From Roseovarius sp. THAF9 (GTDB taxonomy: Bacteria; Pseudomonadota; Alphaproteobacteria; Rhodobacterales; Rhodobacteraceae): a stretch of 64,000 nt of DNA. A model generated the notes under the pieces. The model saw only the letters and a list, made by a program, of their open reading frames with translations, ran no database searches and was not told the origin of the DNA. A program made the position numbers and the translations under genes. The DNA lies in NCBI RefSeq assembly GCF_009363715.1, contig NZ_CP045404.1, positions 1,456,001-1,520,000 on the forward strand, given 5' to 3'. This document shows, piece by piece, positions 8,927 through 17,779 of this stretch (positions are counted from its first letter, which is position 1; each line of letters opens with the position of its first letter).

Positions 8927-9481
8927 ATGATTAACCTGAAATCAATGACCGCCGCCGTGGCCCTCGCAGCGACTGCGACCGTTGCCTATGCCGACAATCC
9001 GATGGTCGGCGGTGCGGCGATGTATGCCGACAAGACCATCGTCGAAAACGCCGTGAACTCGGCCGATCACACGACGCTGGTCACTGCAGTCAAGGCCGCG
9101 GGGCTTGTCGACACGCTGTCGAGCGAAGGACCGTTCACCGTGTTCGCGCCGACCAACGCCGCCTTTGGCGAGCTGCGCGAAGGCGCGGTCGAGGCGCTGC
9201 TGCAACCGGCGGCGAAGAAACAGCTGACCGAGATCCTGACCTGCCACGTGGTGTCCGCGGACGCGATGTCGACGGCGATCAAGGGCATGGTCGATGACGA
9301 TGGTGGCGCACACATGGTGCCGACCGTGGGCGGTTGCATGCTGAAGGCCACTTACCAAGGCAACAGCATCATGCTGGAAGACGAGCGGGGCCGGGTGGCC
9401 AACGTGACCATCGCCGATGTCGAGCAATCGAACGGCGTGATCCACGTGATCGACACGGTGATGCTGCCGGCCAAGCAGTAA
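8927..9481 (+). CDS. Exported single-domain fasciclin (FAS1) protein
   Basis: This 184-residue protein has a signal peptide (residues 1-22, cleavage near AYA-DN) and one FAS1 domain. The domain hallmarks are FTVFAPTNAAFGELREGAVEAL, the central ILTCHVVSADA, and the C-terminal NGVIHVIDTVMLP. FAS1 domains mediate adhesion or ligand binding outside the cytoplasm. The start has GGGAG about 8 bases upstream. It follows the sigma/anti-sigma pair by 105 bp; that gap contains two GAAAC words (8832, 8841) that could be part of an ECF -35 element, consistent with control by the adjacent sigma factor, but this is an inference. Confidence 0.88.
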   Translation: MINLKSMTAAVALAATATVAYADNPMVGGAAMYADKTIVENAVNSADHTTLVTAVKAAGLVDTLSSEGPFTVFAPTNAAFGELREGAVEALLQPAAKKQLTEILTCHVVSADAMSTAIKGMVDDDGGAHMVPTVGGCMLKATYQGNSIMLEDERGRVANVTIADVEQSNGVIHVIDTVMLPAKQ

Positions 9482-9499
9482 CAACCTCGTAAGCTGCGG

Positions 9500-9530
9500 A
9501 ACGGGGGGCGGTCGTCCCCCGTTTTCCCCT
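9500..9530 (+). terminator. Rho-independent terminator after the fasciclin gene
   Basis: AACGGGGG (9500-9507), 8-base loop, CCCCCGTT (9516-9523) followed by TTCCCC. The stem is perfect and lies 19 bp after the stop codon. It separates the fasciclin gene from msrB, so read-through or a separate promoter would be needed for msrB. Confidence 0.75.
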
Positions 9531-9556
9531 CGAATGACAAACGCAGGAGGCTGAAG

Positions 9557-10027
9557 ATGCAACGACGCACATTCATACTGTCGGCCCTGTCCGGGGGCAC
9601 CGTTCTGACCGCAATGCCGGGCTTTGCCGCATCGGGGCCGTTCGAGGTGACGCGCACCGAGGCGGAATGGCGCGAGATGCTGACGGACCTCGAATACGAG
9701 GTGATGCGCGAGGAAGGCACCGAGCGCGCCTATAGCAGCCCCCTGCACGATCTTTACGAACCGGGGACGTATCATTGCCGCGGCTGCGACCTGCCGCTTT
9801 ATTCCTCCGAGACCAAGTATGACAGCGAGACCGGCTGGCCCAGTTTCTGGAGGGCGATGAACAACGCCATCGGCACCAAGCCGGATCATTCGCTGTTCGC
9901 GACGCGGACCGAATGCCACTGCCGCCGCTGCGGCAGCCACCTTGGGCATATCTTCGATGACGGGCCACAGCCCACGGGCAAACGGCACTGTCTGAACGGA
10001 GTCAGCCTAACGTTCCGCGCCGCCTGA
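9557..10027 (+). CDS. msrB: Exported peptide-methionine (R)-S-oxide reductase
   Basis: This 156-residue enzyme reduces the R epimer of methionine sulfoxide in oxidised proteins. The N-terminus MQRRTFILSALSGG has a twin-arginine pair and a hydrophobic run ending GFAA, so it is probably exported by Tat and acts in the periplasm. Two CxxC pairs (Cys74/77 and Cys122/125) form the structural zinc site. The catalytic cysteine is Cys145 in RHCLNGVSL. AGGAGG lies upstream of the ATG. Placement after the ECF/anti-sigma/fasciclin genes suggests a common envelope oxidative-stress response, though a terminator intervenes. Confidence 0.93.
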   Translation: MQRRTFILSALSGGTVLTAMPGFAASGPFEVTRTEAEWREMLTDLEYEVMREEGTERAYSSPLHDLYEPGTYHCRGCDLPLYSSETKYDSETGWPSFWRAMNNAIGTKPDHSLFATRTECHCRRCGSHLGHIFDDGPQPTGKRHCLNGVSLTFRAA

Positions 10028-10042
10028 ATTCCGGGTCCGATC

Positions 10043-10100
10043 GCGCACCGGGTGGTTTCAGGGCCCGGTACGGTACGAGTGACCCGGTGCGCTCTATTCT
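10043..10100 (+). terminator. Long-stem hairpin between msrB and the J-domain gene
   Basis: GCGCACCGGGT (10043-10053) pairs perfectly with ACCCGGTGCGC (10082-10092), with an inner 28-base loop, followed by TCTATTCTT. It lies between convergent genes and fits a terminator for msrB; it may work in both directions. Confidence 0.65.
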
Positions 10101-10106
10101 TCCAAC

Positions 10107-10730
10107 TTACTTGAAATTTCGGCTCTGCTTGATCTGGTCCCAGGCCCAGACAACCTGTTGCAGCTGTTCTTCCTGGCTGCGGTCGCCGCCGTTGATGTCG
10201 GGGTGCAGCACCTTGATCAGCGCCTTGTAGGCCTTGCGGATCTCGGCCTTAGAAGCGTGTTCATTCGCTTCCAGGATCTCGATCGCCCGGCGTTCGGTCG
10301 GGGGCAGCTTGCGCTGGCCGCCGCGGTTCTTGCCGGGATTTTGGGTAGCGTTGCCGCCCAGCACTTGATGCGGATCCTCGATGCCCAGACGGGCCCACGC
10401 CCGCGCCTCGGGGTCGTTGAACGCCTTGGTCTTGCGCTCCCACACCTTGTCCGACGACATCTGGGCGTTCATCTCGGCCTCGGTGGTGCCGTCGAAGAAG
10501 TTCCACTTGGTGTTGTATTCGCGCACGTGGTCCTTGCAGAACCAGTAGAAGTCGTCGAGCACATCGGGCGCCTTGGGCGCGCGGTACTTGCCGGGCTGGT
10601 TGCAGCCCTCGTGGTCGCAGACGCGCGTCGAGGTTTCGGATGCGCCGGACATGCCCCGCCGACCGCGCGGATTTTTCTTCTTCGCGGACGAAACGGACAT
10701 GTCGAAACCAAACGGATCGGATTTAGCCAT
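10107..10730 (-). CDS. J-domain (DnaJ-class) molecular chaperone
   Basis: This 207-residue protein has its J-domain at the C-terminus: residues ~145-205 include KAEIRKAYKALIKVLHPDING with the HPD motif that stimulates Hsp70 ATPase. The N-terminal part contains CDHEGCNQPGKYRAP and a later Cys, possibly a small metal site. The start MAKSDPFGFDMS at 10730 has GGGA six bases upstream; an ATG six bases earlier would leave no room for that site. In Rhodobacterales I associate this gene with bolA and cobS-cobT; here 2.7 kb of plus-strand genes separate it from cobS and no bolA is seen. Confidence 0.88.
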   Translation of the reverse strand: MAKSDPFGFDMSVSSAKKKNPRGRRGMSGASETSTRVCDHEGCNQPGKYRAPKAPDVLDDFYWFCKDHVREYNTKWNFFDGTTEAEMNAQMSSDKVWERKTKAFNDPEARAWARLGIEDPHQVLGGNATQNPGKNRGGQRKLPPTERRAIEILEANEHASKAEIRKAYKALIKVLHPDINGGDRSQEEQLQQVVWAWDQIKQSRNFK

Positions 10731-10836
10731 TGGCATTCCCTTTGCGACTCGAGGCCAAGAGTTTATGTCATTGCGCGGCAAATTGAAGAGGAAAGATCGG
10801 GAAAAAACCGCGCGGTCCCGAACTTCTTTTCACGCG

Positions 10837-11250
10837 TCAGTCCCGGGGCGGCAGATCGGGGCGCGGCGTGTCGTCACCGTCCGAGTCATCCGCGTCGTCA
10901 TCCGGGGTATCGTCCTGATTATCCTCGATTTCGTCAGTCTCGGCGGCGGTTTCCAGCTCTTCCGCCTCGTGGTCGTCCCACGGCAGCGGTGGCGGGCTGT
11001 CGACGCCTTCCAGTTCCAGCGGGCGGCGGAAGACCAGCATGGAGCGATAGACCGTCTGCGACGATGTCAGGCCCTGGCGTTCCTCGCTGGGCAGGATGTC
11101 GGCGCGCAGGTATTCCCAGCCCTCGAGCGCCAGTTCGTTGATCGCCGTTTCCAGCCCGTGGGCAAAGCGGCCCTCGGCGCCTTTGACGCCCGGGCCCTTG
11201 CGGCCCTTGGCGGGCGCGGGGATGACCTTGTACTCGTATTTCTGGATCAC
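10837..11250 (-). CDS. DUF4177-like protein with acidic tail
   Basis: This 137-residue protein begins with a small domain (IQKYEYKVIPAPAKG, then ALEGWEYLRADILP and YRSMLVFRR) that resembles DUF4177, a short beta-alpha fold of unknown function. The last ~55 residues are almost entirely Asp, Glu, Pro and Thr, so disordered. I placed the start at the GTG at 11250, because GAGAGG lies 8 bases upstream of it; the GTG nine bases earlier would sit directly on that sequence. Function unknown; it neighbours the J-domain gene in the same direction. Confidence 0.65.
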   Translation of the reverse strand: MIQKYEYKVIPAPAKGRKGPGVKGAEGRFAHGLETAINELALEGWEYLRADILPSEERQGLTSSQTVYRSMLVFRRPLELEGVDSPPPLPWDDHEAEELETAAETDEIEDNQDDTPDDDADDSDGDDTPRPDLPPRD

Positions 11251-11329
11251 GAAGTGCACCTCTCAAAATTGGCAGGACATCCTAACGTCCTGAGGCTCGG
11301 GTGCAACATCAAACCGAAGCGGCAAGCGG

Positions 11330-12370
11330 TCACGCGCCGGACCACAGATCCTCGTAGACGCGGGCGATAGCTTCGGCTTCTCGTGATACGCTGAAATGGG
11401 TGCAGGCGATATCGCGGGCGGCATGGGACATGGCGGCGTGGCGGTCGGGGTCCGACAGGATGGATGCAAGCGCATCGGCGGCATCATTCGGATCGTCCGG
11501 CACGATAAGGCCGGTTTGGCCCTGGCTGGAAAAGCTGCGGTAATAGCCGGTGTCGGTGGCCACGAAGGGCACGCCAGAGGCCATGCCTTCGAGCGGGGTC
11601 ATGCCGTAGCCTTCGTAGCGGGGCAGTTGCATGATGGCCGAGAGCGAGCGTGTGAGGGCGGGCAGAGCGTCGGGGGCGACCTCGCCGGGGAAAAGGATGC
11701 GGTCGGTGAGGCCGGCGGCGGCAATCTGCGCCTTGAGCTTGTCGAGGAAAGGCTGGTCGGACTTGGCCGCGCGACCGATGACGAGAGCGGTCAGGCCGGG
11801 CTGCTGCGGCAAGAGGCGCAGCATGGCGGCGACGAAACGGTCGGTGCCTTTTTCGGGGCGGATGCGGCCGATGGTGGCCACGCCGTGGGTGCCGGGATAG
11901 CCGGTGGCGGCCCATGCGGCGGCGCGGTTCTTGGCGGGCGTGAAACGGTCGGTGTCGACGCCGTGGGGCGCGACTGCCCGGACATGCGGGACGAAATCGG
12001 CGGCGGCCTCGGTCGTGGCGATGACGGCGTCCATGCGCGAGATCAGCCAGCGGGGAAAGGCCGAATGGCGGCGAATGGCGGCAGAGGTGAAGACGATGCG
12101 GATGGGGCGGCGCTGGACGTCGCGGACCCAGAGGGCGGTGCGCATTTCGGAGTTGCGGCGGACGTGCCAGATGGTGAAGGGGCGTCCCTGTGGCGGTGTC
12201 TTGGACTGGGCGCTGGCCTGCGCCTTGGTGATCGGCTTGGGGCAGCCGGGCAGGGGGTGACCTGCAAGCGCGAGGTCGTATTGGTCGACCTGGCAGCGCA
12301 CCACGCTGGCGGCGGTCGAGGACACGCCGGTGAAGTTGCGGTTGAAATTGGTGACGATGAGGTCCGGCAC
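11330..12370 (-). CDS. Glycosyltransferase family 4
   Basis: This 346-residue GT-B enzyme would transfer a sugar from a nucleotide donor in envelope glycan synthesis. Typical GT4 elements are GRIRPEKGTDRFV at the start of the C-terminal Rossmann domain and the EX7E region RYEGYGMTPLEGMASGVPFVATD. The start at GTG 12370 begins at the conserved PDLIVTNFNRN; a longer frame from 12418 would overlap waaA. It directly follows waaA in the same direction, 34 bp apart, so a role in LPS core or another surface glycan is likely. Acceptor and donor are unknown. Confidence 0.85.
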   Translation of the reverse strand: MPDLIVTNFNRNFTGVSSTAASVVRCQVDQYDLALAGHPLPGCPKPITKAQASAQSKTPPQGRPFTIWHVRRNSEMRTALWVRDVQRRPIRIVFTSAAIRRHSAFPRWLISRMDAVIATTEAAADFVPHVRAVAPHGVDTDRFTPAKNRAAAWAATGYPGTHGVATIGRIRPEKGTDRFVAAMLRLLPQQPGLTALVIGRAAKSDQPFLDKLKAQIAAAGLTDRILFPGEVAPDALPALTRSLSAIMQLPRYEGYGMTPLEGMASGVPFVATDTGYYRSFSSQGQTGLIVPDDPNDAADALASILSDPDRHAAMSHAARDIACTHFSVSREAEAIARVYEDLWSGA

Positions 12371-12404
12371 GCGGGTCGGCTTTCCTTGGGGCTCAGGATA
12401 GGTG

Positions 12405-13691
12405 CTAGCGCAGGCCAAGCGCCTTGGAAAGGGTCGTGGCGAAGTCTTCGACCACGCCTGCCTGGGCGGCGGCGAAGGCGCGGGTGCGCTCGCGGAGCGC
12501 GTCGAGCGCGGCGGGGTCGTCGAGATAGGTGGTCAGCTTGGAGCTGAGATCCTCGGCGTCGGCGACCTCGACGCAGGCGTGTTTGGCCTGCATTCCGGCG
12601 TAAGCCTCGGCAAAATTGGCGTAGTGCGGACCGTGAAGTACGGCGGAGCCAGCATGGGCCGGCTCGAACGGGTTGTGGCCGCCTACCTCGGTGAAGCTGC
12701 CGCAGACGCAGGTGAGCGCGCTGAGCGCGTACCACAGGCCCATCTCGCCCAGCGTGTCGGCGAGGTAGACGCGGGTTTGCCCGGTGATGGTCATGCCGGT
12801 GGAGCGGCGGGCACCCTCGAAGCGGTGTTCGGCGATCATGCGCTCGATATCGTGGGCGCGTTCGGGGTGTCGTGGCACGAGGATCAGCAGCGCGTCGGCA
12901 TTGCCGCCGGTCATGGCGCGGTGGGCGTTGAGCACCACCTCCTCCTCGCCCGGATGGGTGGAGGCGGCGAGCCAGACCGGGCGGCCGGCGATGAGGCCCT
13001 GCATCCGGTGCAGTTCGTTCCGGTCGAAGGGGAGCGGTCCGGCGACGGACTTGAGGTTCATGCCGGCTTCGGCCTGGCTGAGGCCGAGGTCGTGGAGATG
13101 GCTCGCGGTGCGGTCGTCCTGGCAATGGATCAGGCGGAAATGCTCCATGAGGTGCCGTGCGGTGCGGGGAAAACGCTTCCAGTTGCGGGCGGATTTGTCG
13201 GAGATGCGGGCGTTGACCAGCGCCAATGGGACGCCTGCGGCATGGGTCAGACGCAGCATCTGGGGCCAAAGCTCGCTTTCCACGAAGACCGCCGCCGAGG
13301 GGCGCCAATGGTCGAGAAAGCGCAGGACCACGCGGCGGGAATCGAGTGGCGCGAATTGATGCGTGGTGCGCGGCGGCAGGCGCTTGCCGACGATCTGCGC
13401 CGAGGTGGCGGTGCCGGAAGTCAAAAGGAACGACAGGTCGGAATGCGTGTCGCCCAGATGGTCGATCAGGCGCAGGACCGACAGGCTTTCACCGACCGAG
13501 GCCGCGTGGAACCACATGAGGTCGCCGTCGGGACGCTGTGCGGTGGCATGGCCCTGCCGTTCGGGCAGGCGGTTTGCAGGGATGCCCTGGCGCGAGAGGT
13601 TCTCCGAGACGCGCTTGTACGCAAGCGGCTCAAGCAGATTTGCCGCGACGCCGTAAAGACGCACGGGCAGGGGCGCCGGGTTGCGGGGCAT
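12405..13691 (-). CDS. waaA: 3-deoxy-D-manno-octulosonic acid (Kdo) transferase
   Basis: This 428-residue GT-B enzyme adds Kdo to the lipid A precursor on the inner membrane. The N-terminal domain has WFHAASVGE, the conserved glycine/serine loop with the general base Glu, followed by LLTSGTATSA and FVESELWPQ. The C-terminal CMP-Kdo domain has CVCGSFTEVGGHNPFEPA. Length is normal for the family. The start overlaps the moaA stop by one base (TGATG), so the two are translationally linked although functionally unrelated. Confidence 0.94.
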   Translation of the reverse strand: MPRNPAPLPVRLYGVAANLLEPLAYKRVSENLSRQGIPANRLPERQGHATAQRPDGDLMWFHAASVGESLSVLRLIDHLGDTHSDLSFLLTSGTATSAQIVGKRLPPRTTHQFAPLDSRRVVLRFLDHWRPSAAVFVESELWPQMLRLTHAAGVPLALVNARISDKSARNWKRFPRTARHLMEHFRLIHCQDDRTASHLHDLGLSQAEAGMNLKSVAGPLPFDRNELHRMQGLIAGRPVWLAASTHPGEEEVVLNAHRAMTGGNADALLILVPRHPERAHDIERMIAEHRFEGARRSTGMTITGQTRVYLADTLGEMGLWYALSALTCVCGSFTEVGGHNPFEPAHAGSAVLHGPHYANFAEAYAGMQAKHACVEVADAEDLSSKLTTYLDDPAALDALRERTRAFAAAQAGVVEDFATTLSKALGLR

Positions 13692-14698
13692 CAGCCGCCG
13701 GTGTGGCTCATGTGGCGGGACACGCGTCCGTCCACGGTCTGGCGGGAATAGTCGAAATCGTGGCCCTTGGGCTTGCGGGTGATGGCCTCGCGGATGGCGG
13801 CCTCCAATGGCGCGTCATCGTTCGGCGTGTTGCGCAGGGGCGCGCGCAGGTCGGCCATGTCTTCCTGGCCTAGGCACATGTAAAGCTCGCCGGTGCAGGT
13901 CAGGCGCACGCGGTTGCAGCTTTCGCAGAAATTATGGGTGAGCGGCGTGATGAAGCCGATCTTCTGGCCGGTTTCTTCCAGCCGAACATAGCGGGCGGGG
14001 CCGCCGGTGCGCTCGGACAGCTCGGTCAGGGTGTATTGCTCTGCCAGGGTGCGGCGCAGGTCGGAGAGCTTCCAATACTGGTCCAGCCGGTCCTCGTTGC
14101 CGATATCGCCCATCGGCATGACCTCGATGAAGGTCAGGTCCATGTCGCGGGATTTGCACCATTCGACGATGTCGAACAGTTCGTCCTCGTTGAAGCCCTT
14201 GAGGGCGACGACGTTGATCTTGATACGCAGGCCGGCGGCTTGCGCGGCGTCGATCCCCTTGAGCACCTGCGGCAGGCGGCCCCAGCGGGTGATGTCGGCG
14301 AATTTCTGTTCATCAAGCGTGTCGAGCGACACATTCACCCGGCGCACGCCGGCGGCGTAAAGGTCCTCGCTGAAGCGGGCGAGTTGCGAGCCGTTTGTGG
14401 TGAGCGTCAGTTCCTTGAGATCGCCACTGTCGAGGTGGCGTTTCATGCCGTGGAAAAAGTGCATGATGTTGCGCCGCACCAGCGGTTCGCCGCCGGTGAT
14501 CCGCAGCTTTTCCACGCCCATGCGCACGAAGGTCGAGCACATGCGGTCAAGCTCTTCCAGCGTCAGCAGTTCCTTCTTGGGCAGGAAGGTCATGTTCTCC
14601 GACATGCAGTAGACGCAGCGAAAATCGCAGCGGTCGGTTACGGAGACGCGCAGATAGGAAATGGCGCGCTGGAACGGGTCGATCAAAGGTGTGGTCAT
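13691..14698 (-). CDS. moaA: GTP 3',8-cyclase (molybdenum cofactor biosynthesis)
   Basis: This 335-residue radical SAM enzyme converts GTP to 3',8-cyclo-7,8-dihydro-GTP, the first step of molybdopterin synthesis. The N-terminal cluster motif is CDFRCVYC (Cys-x3-Cys-x2-Cys), followed by [10 protein letters not shown]. The C-terminal second 4Fe-4S site is [21 protein letters not shown]. It ends in SRHMSHTGG, where the Gly-Gly tail is essential in characterised MoaA proteins. The start MTTPLIDPF is the family start; the frame extends upstream through non-conserved sequence. MoaC partners are not in the window. Confidence 0.95.
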   Translation of the reverse strand: MTTPLIDPFQRAISYLRVSVTDRCDFRCVYCMSENMTFLPKKELLTLEELDRMCSTFVRMGVEKLRITGGEPLVRRNIMHFFHGMKRHLDSGDLKELTLTTNGSQLARFSEDLYAAGVRRVNVSLDTLDEQKFADITRWGRLPQVLKGIDAAQAAGLRIKINVVALKGFNEDELFDIVEWCKSRDMDLTFIEVMPMGDIGNEDRLDQYWKLSDLRRTLAEQYTLTELSERTGGPARYVRLEETGQKIGFITPLTHNFCESCNRVRLTCTGELYMCLGQEDMADLRAPLRNTPNDDAPLEAAIREAITRKPKGHDFDYSRQTVDGRVSRHMSHTGG

Positions 14699-14784
14699 GG
14701 GACAGAACGTATGCAAACCGCCGATGAACGGCAAGGGGCATCTTGGGAATTGAAGCCCGGACGCAGGAACCATAAGGTGAGCGT

Positions 14785-15282
14785 ATGAAACGATTTGTAA
14801 GCCTTTTGGCCTGTACCGTCGGCCTGTCGGCCTGTGATATGTTGCCCACCATGCAGCAGCAGGCGCCGCCGCCTGACCCCGCGCCCCAAAGCACCGAAGC
14901 CGAGGCGGAAGTGCAGACCGCGGGCGTCGCCCCGCCGGCCAATGCGCGGACCGCCGACGAGTTCGATACGACGACCGAGGAAGAGCGTGCGGCAGCGGTG
15001 CAAGCTGCGCAGAGTGGCGGTGGCGATCGGGACCTCGGAACGACGGTTGCGTCACTGGGTGCGGCGGCGGATTCGGGGATCTGGATGAAGACGCCGCTGG
15101 TCGACAGCCCTGGCAAGGGCCGCGTGGAATACCCCGCGAAGGGCACCACTGTGGCGGTGGACTTGATCCCGCTGGACGCCGAGCCGGGATCGGGCAGCCA
15201 GTTGTCGCTGGCGGCGATGCGGCTCCTGGAGGCGGATCTGACGGGGCTGCCCGAAGTGCGAGTTTTCGCGACAGGCGGCTGA
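14785..15282 (+). CDS. Hypothetical lipoprotein, proline/glutamate-rich
   Basis: This is a 165-residue protein with a clear lipoprotein signal: charged N-terminus, hydrophobic core and lipobox LSAC (Cys17). Residues 20-100 are rich in Ala, Pro, Glu and Gln and probably disordered. Residues ~100-165 contain a more ordered block with [18 protein letters not shown], which resembles a D-alanyl-D-alanine carboxypeptidase-like or SPOR-type surface only loosely; I do not assign a family. It is divergent from moaA and converges with the alkylation repair gene. Confidence 0.65.
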   Translation: MKRFVSLLACTVGLSACDMLPTMQQQAPPPDPAPQSTEAEAEVQTAGVAPPANARTADEFDTTTEEERAAAVQAAQSGGGDRDLGTTVASLGAAADSGIWMKTPLVDSPGKGRVEYPAKGTTVAVDLIPLDAEPGSGSQLSLAAMRLLEADLTGLPEVRVFATGG

Positions 15283-15284
15283 AT

Positions 15285-15959
15285 TTACAGGAACTTCTCG
15301 GCTTCCTTGCGGGCAAATGGCTTCATGTGGCGGCCGTTTGCGGCCATGAAGGCGCGCACGCGGTCCGGGTCATGCTTGGACAGATCGCGCAGCCACCATG
15401 CGACAGATTTCTGGATGAACCACTCGCTGTCCTGCACGTATCCGGCAGCCCAGCCCAGCACGCGTTCGCGGGCGGCGGCCTCCGTTGGTTTGAGGTTGTT
15501 GAGCTTGGCGAGCGGCAGGGTGACGATCATCGCGGCGCGCCGGATCCAGTGGCTGTCGGAGGTGGTCCAGGTCTCGACCTCGTCCATGCGGGTGAGGTCG
15601 GGCATCAGCCGCCGCTGCCCCGCCGTCATGGCGTGATCGGCAATGGCCCAGCTGTCGAGGTCGGGCAGCCACGCGGTGATCAGCGCCCAGACGGCATCGT
15701 CGGGCGTGATCCGGGCCTGCGTCAGCAGTTTGGCGGCGGCGAGGCGGGCCTCGAAGATGTTCGTGCGCCAGAGTGCGTCGGCCAGCGCGACACGCTCCTC
15801 GACGCTGAGCGTGCGGCGCCATTCGGTCGTCAGATCGTTGATCGCCGGGTTGGGCACACCAAGATAGTCGCGGGGCACCTTGTGGTAGTCGGCCATGCCT
15901 TCGGCGCGGCCGGGTTCGGCGTGCGCCCGCAGTTGTTCAAGCGCGTCGTCGAGCGTCAT
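15285..15959 (-). CDS. DNA alkylation repair protein (AlkD-like HEAT repeat)
   Basis: This 224-residue all-helical protein resembles AlkD-type DNA glycosylases, which remove alkylated bases by a fold of HEAT-like repeats. Conserved features are the repeated helical pairs with [40 protein letters not shown] and [21 protein letters not shown]. The start overlaps the glmS stop by 4 bases (ATGA), so it is co-translated with the glmU-glmS pair. The active-site residues of AlkD are not certain by eye, so activity is inferred from the family. Confidence 0.83.
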   Translation of the reverse strand: MTLDDALEQLRAHAEPGRAEGMADYHKVPRDYLGVPNPAINDLTTEWRRTLSVEERVALADALWRTNIFEARLAAAKLLTQARITPDDAVWALITAWLPDLDSWAIADHAMTAGQRRLMPDLTRMDEVETWTTSDSHWIRRAAMIVTLPLAKLNNLKPTEAAARERVLGWAAGYVQDSEWFIQKSVAWWLRDLSKHDPDRVRAFMAANGRHMKPFARKEAEKFL

Positions 15960-17779
15960 TCCACGGTCACGGACTTGGCGAGGTTGCGCGGCTGGTCCAC
16001 GTCGGTGCCCTTGGCGACGGCGGTATGATAGGCCAGAAGCTGTGCGGGTACGGCGTAGAGGATGGGCGACAGGACCGGGTCGACCTGGGGTAGGACCAGC
16101 GTCATCCAGGTGTCGTCGGCGGCTGCCTCGGCGCCGGGCGCGTCGGTGATCAGGACCACCTTGCCGCCACGGGCCATGACCTCCTGCATGTTCGACACGG
16201 TCTTGTCGAAAAGCGCGTCGCAAGGGGCCATGACGATGACCGGCATCTTCTTGTCGATGAGCGCGATTGGGCCGTGTTTGAGTTCGCCCGAGGCGTAGGC
16301 CTCGGCGTGGATGTAGCTGATTTCCTTGAGTTTCAGTGCCCCTTCGAGGGCCAGCGGGTACATGACGCCCCGCCCGAGGAAGAGCGCGTTGTCGGCCGTG
16401 GCCAGCCGGTTGGCGGCCTTGTAAAAATCGGCGTTCAGTTCCAGCGTGTTGTTGATGGTCGAGGGCAGACCGCGCAGATGCGACAGCAGGTCCGAGATGC
16501 GCGCGGGGTCGAGCGTTTCGCGGTCGGAGGCGGCCTTGAGCGCCATCAGCAAAAGCACAGTCAGCTGACAAGTGAACGCCTTGGTCGACGCGACTCCGAT
16601 TTCGACGCCCGCATGGATCGGCAGGGCGAGGTCGCTTTCGCGGGCGATAGAGCTTTCGGGGACGTTGATGATCGACAGGATCTTGGCGGCCCGGCCTTCG
16701 CAGTAGCGCAAGGCGGCGAGCGTGTCGGCGGTTTCGCCCGACTGGCTGACGAAGATGGCGCCGGTACGCCCGGGGATGGGCGGTTCGCGGTAGCGGAATT
16801 CGGACGCGATATCGACGTCGACGGGCAGGCCGGCCAGTTGCTCGAACCAGTATTTCGCGGTCAGGCAGGCGTAATAGGCCGTGCCGCAGGCCACCATGGT
16901 CAGGCGGTCATACTGGCTGAAGTCCATTTCCGGTTGGGGCAGGCTCAGGCCGCCCCCGGCCTCGGACAGGTAGTGGCGCAGTGTGTCGCCGATCACGGCG
17001 GGCTGCTCGGCGATTTCCTTGGCCATGAAGTGCTTGTGCCCGCCCTTGTCGACGTTGGTGCTGTCGATCTGGATGGTGCGGACGGCGCGGTTGGCGCGGT
17101 TGCCGTGGGCGTCGAGGATGTCGAGCGTCGTGCGCGTCACGACCGCGATGTCGCCTTCCTCGAGATAGGTGATCCGGTCGGTGAGGGGGGCGAGCGCGAT
17201 GGCGTCGGAGCCCACGTACATCTCGCCATCGCCGTGGCCGATGGCCAGCGGGCTGCCCTTGCGGGCGGCGACGATCAGGTCATCCTCGCCATCGAAGAGA
17301 AAGCCGAGCGCATAGGCGCCTTCGAGCCGGGCGATGGCGGATTTGGCGGCCTCGACGGGGCTTTGGCCCTGTTCCATCAGGTGATGGACCAGCATCGCCA
17401 CGGTTTCGGTATCGGTGTCGGTCTCATGCGCCAGCCCGGCGGCGGACAGTTCGCTGCGCAGCTCGCGGAAATTCTCGATGATGCCGTTATGGACCACGGC
17501 CACCGGGCCGGCCTTGTGCGGGTGGGCGTTTACGGTGTTGGGCGCGCCGTGCGTGGCCCAGCGGGTGTGGCCGATGCCGGACTTGCCGCGCAGGGGCTCG
17601 TGCACCAGCAGGTCAGACAGGTTCACCAGCTTGCCGACGGCGCGGCGCCGATCAAGCTGTTTGCCGTTGATCGTGGCGATCCCGGCGCTGTCATAGCCGC
17701 GATATTCGAGCCGTTTGAGCGCCTCGACAAGGATGGGCGCGGCCTCGTGCTTGCCAAGGACCCCTACAATTCCACACAT
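15956..17779 (-). CDS. glmS: Glutamine-fructose-6-phosphate aminotransferase (isomerizing)
   Basis: This 607-residue enzyme makes glucosamine-6-phosphate from fructose-6-phosphate and glutamine, the entry to UDP-GlcNAc. The start MCGIVGVLG exposes Cys2 as the class II glutaminase nucleophile. The sugar isomerase half has two SIS domains with FVSQSGETADT and GRGVMYPLALEGALKLKE, and the conserved C-terminal segment [15 protein letters not shown]. It overlaps the glmU stop by one base. No glmS ribozyme is expected in this group and none was seen. Confidence 0.97.
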   Translation of the reverse strand: MCGIVGVLGKHEAAPILVEALKRLEYRGYDSAGIATINGKQLDRRRAVGKLVNLSDLLVHEPLRGKSGIGHTRWATHGAPNTVNAHPHKAGPVAVVHNGIIENFRELRSELSAAGLAHETDTDTETVAMLVHHLMEQGQSPVEAAKSAIARLEGAYALGFLFDGEDDLIVAARKGSPLAIGHGDGEMYVGSDAIALAPLTDRITYLEEGDIAVVTRTTLDILDAHGNRANRAVRTIQIDSTNVDKGGHKHFMAKEIAEQPAVIGDTLRHYLSEAGGGLSLPQPEMDFSQYDRLTMVACGTAYYACLTAKYWFEQLAGLPVDVDIASEFRYREPPIPGRTGAIFVSQSGETADTLAALRYCEGRAAKILSIINVPESSIARESDLALPIHAGVEIGVASTKAFTCQLTVLLLMALKAASDRETLDPARISDLLSHLRGLPSTINNTLELNADFYKAANRLATADNALFLGRGVMYPLALEGALKLKEISYIHAEAYASGELKHGPIALIDKKMPVIVMAPCDALFDKTVSNMQEVMARGGKVVLITDAPGAEAAADDTWMTLVLPQVDPVLSPILYAVPAQLLAYHTAVAKGTDVDQPRNLAKSVTVE

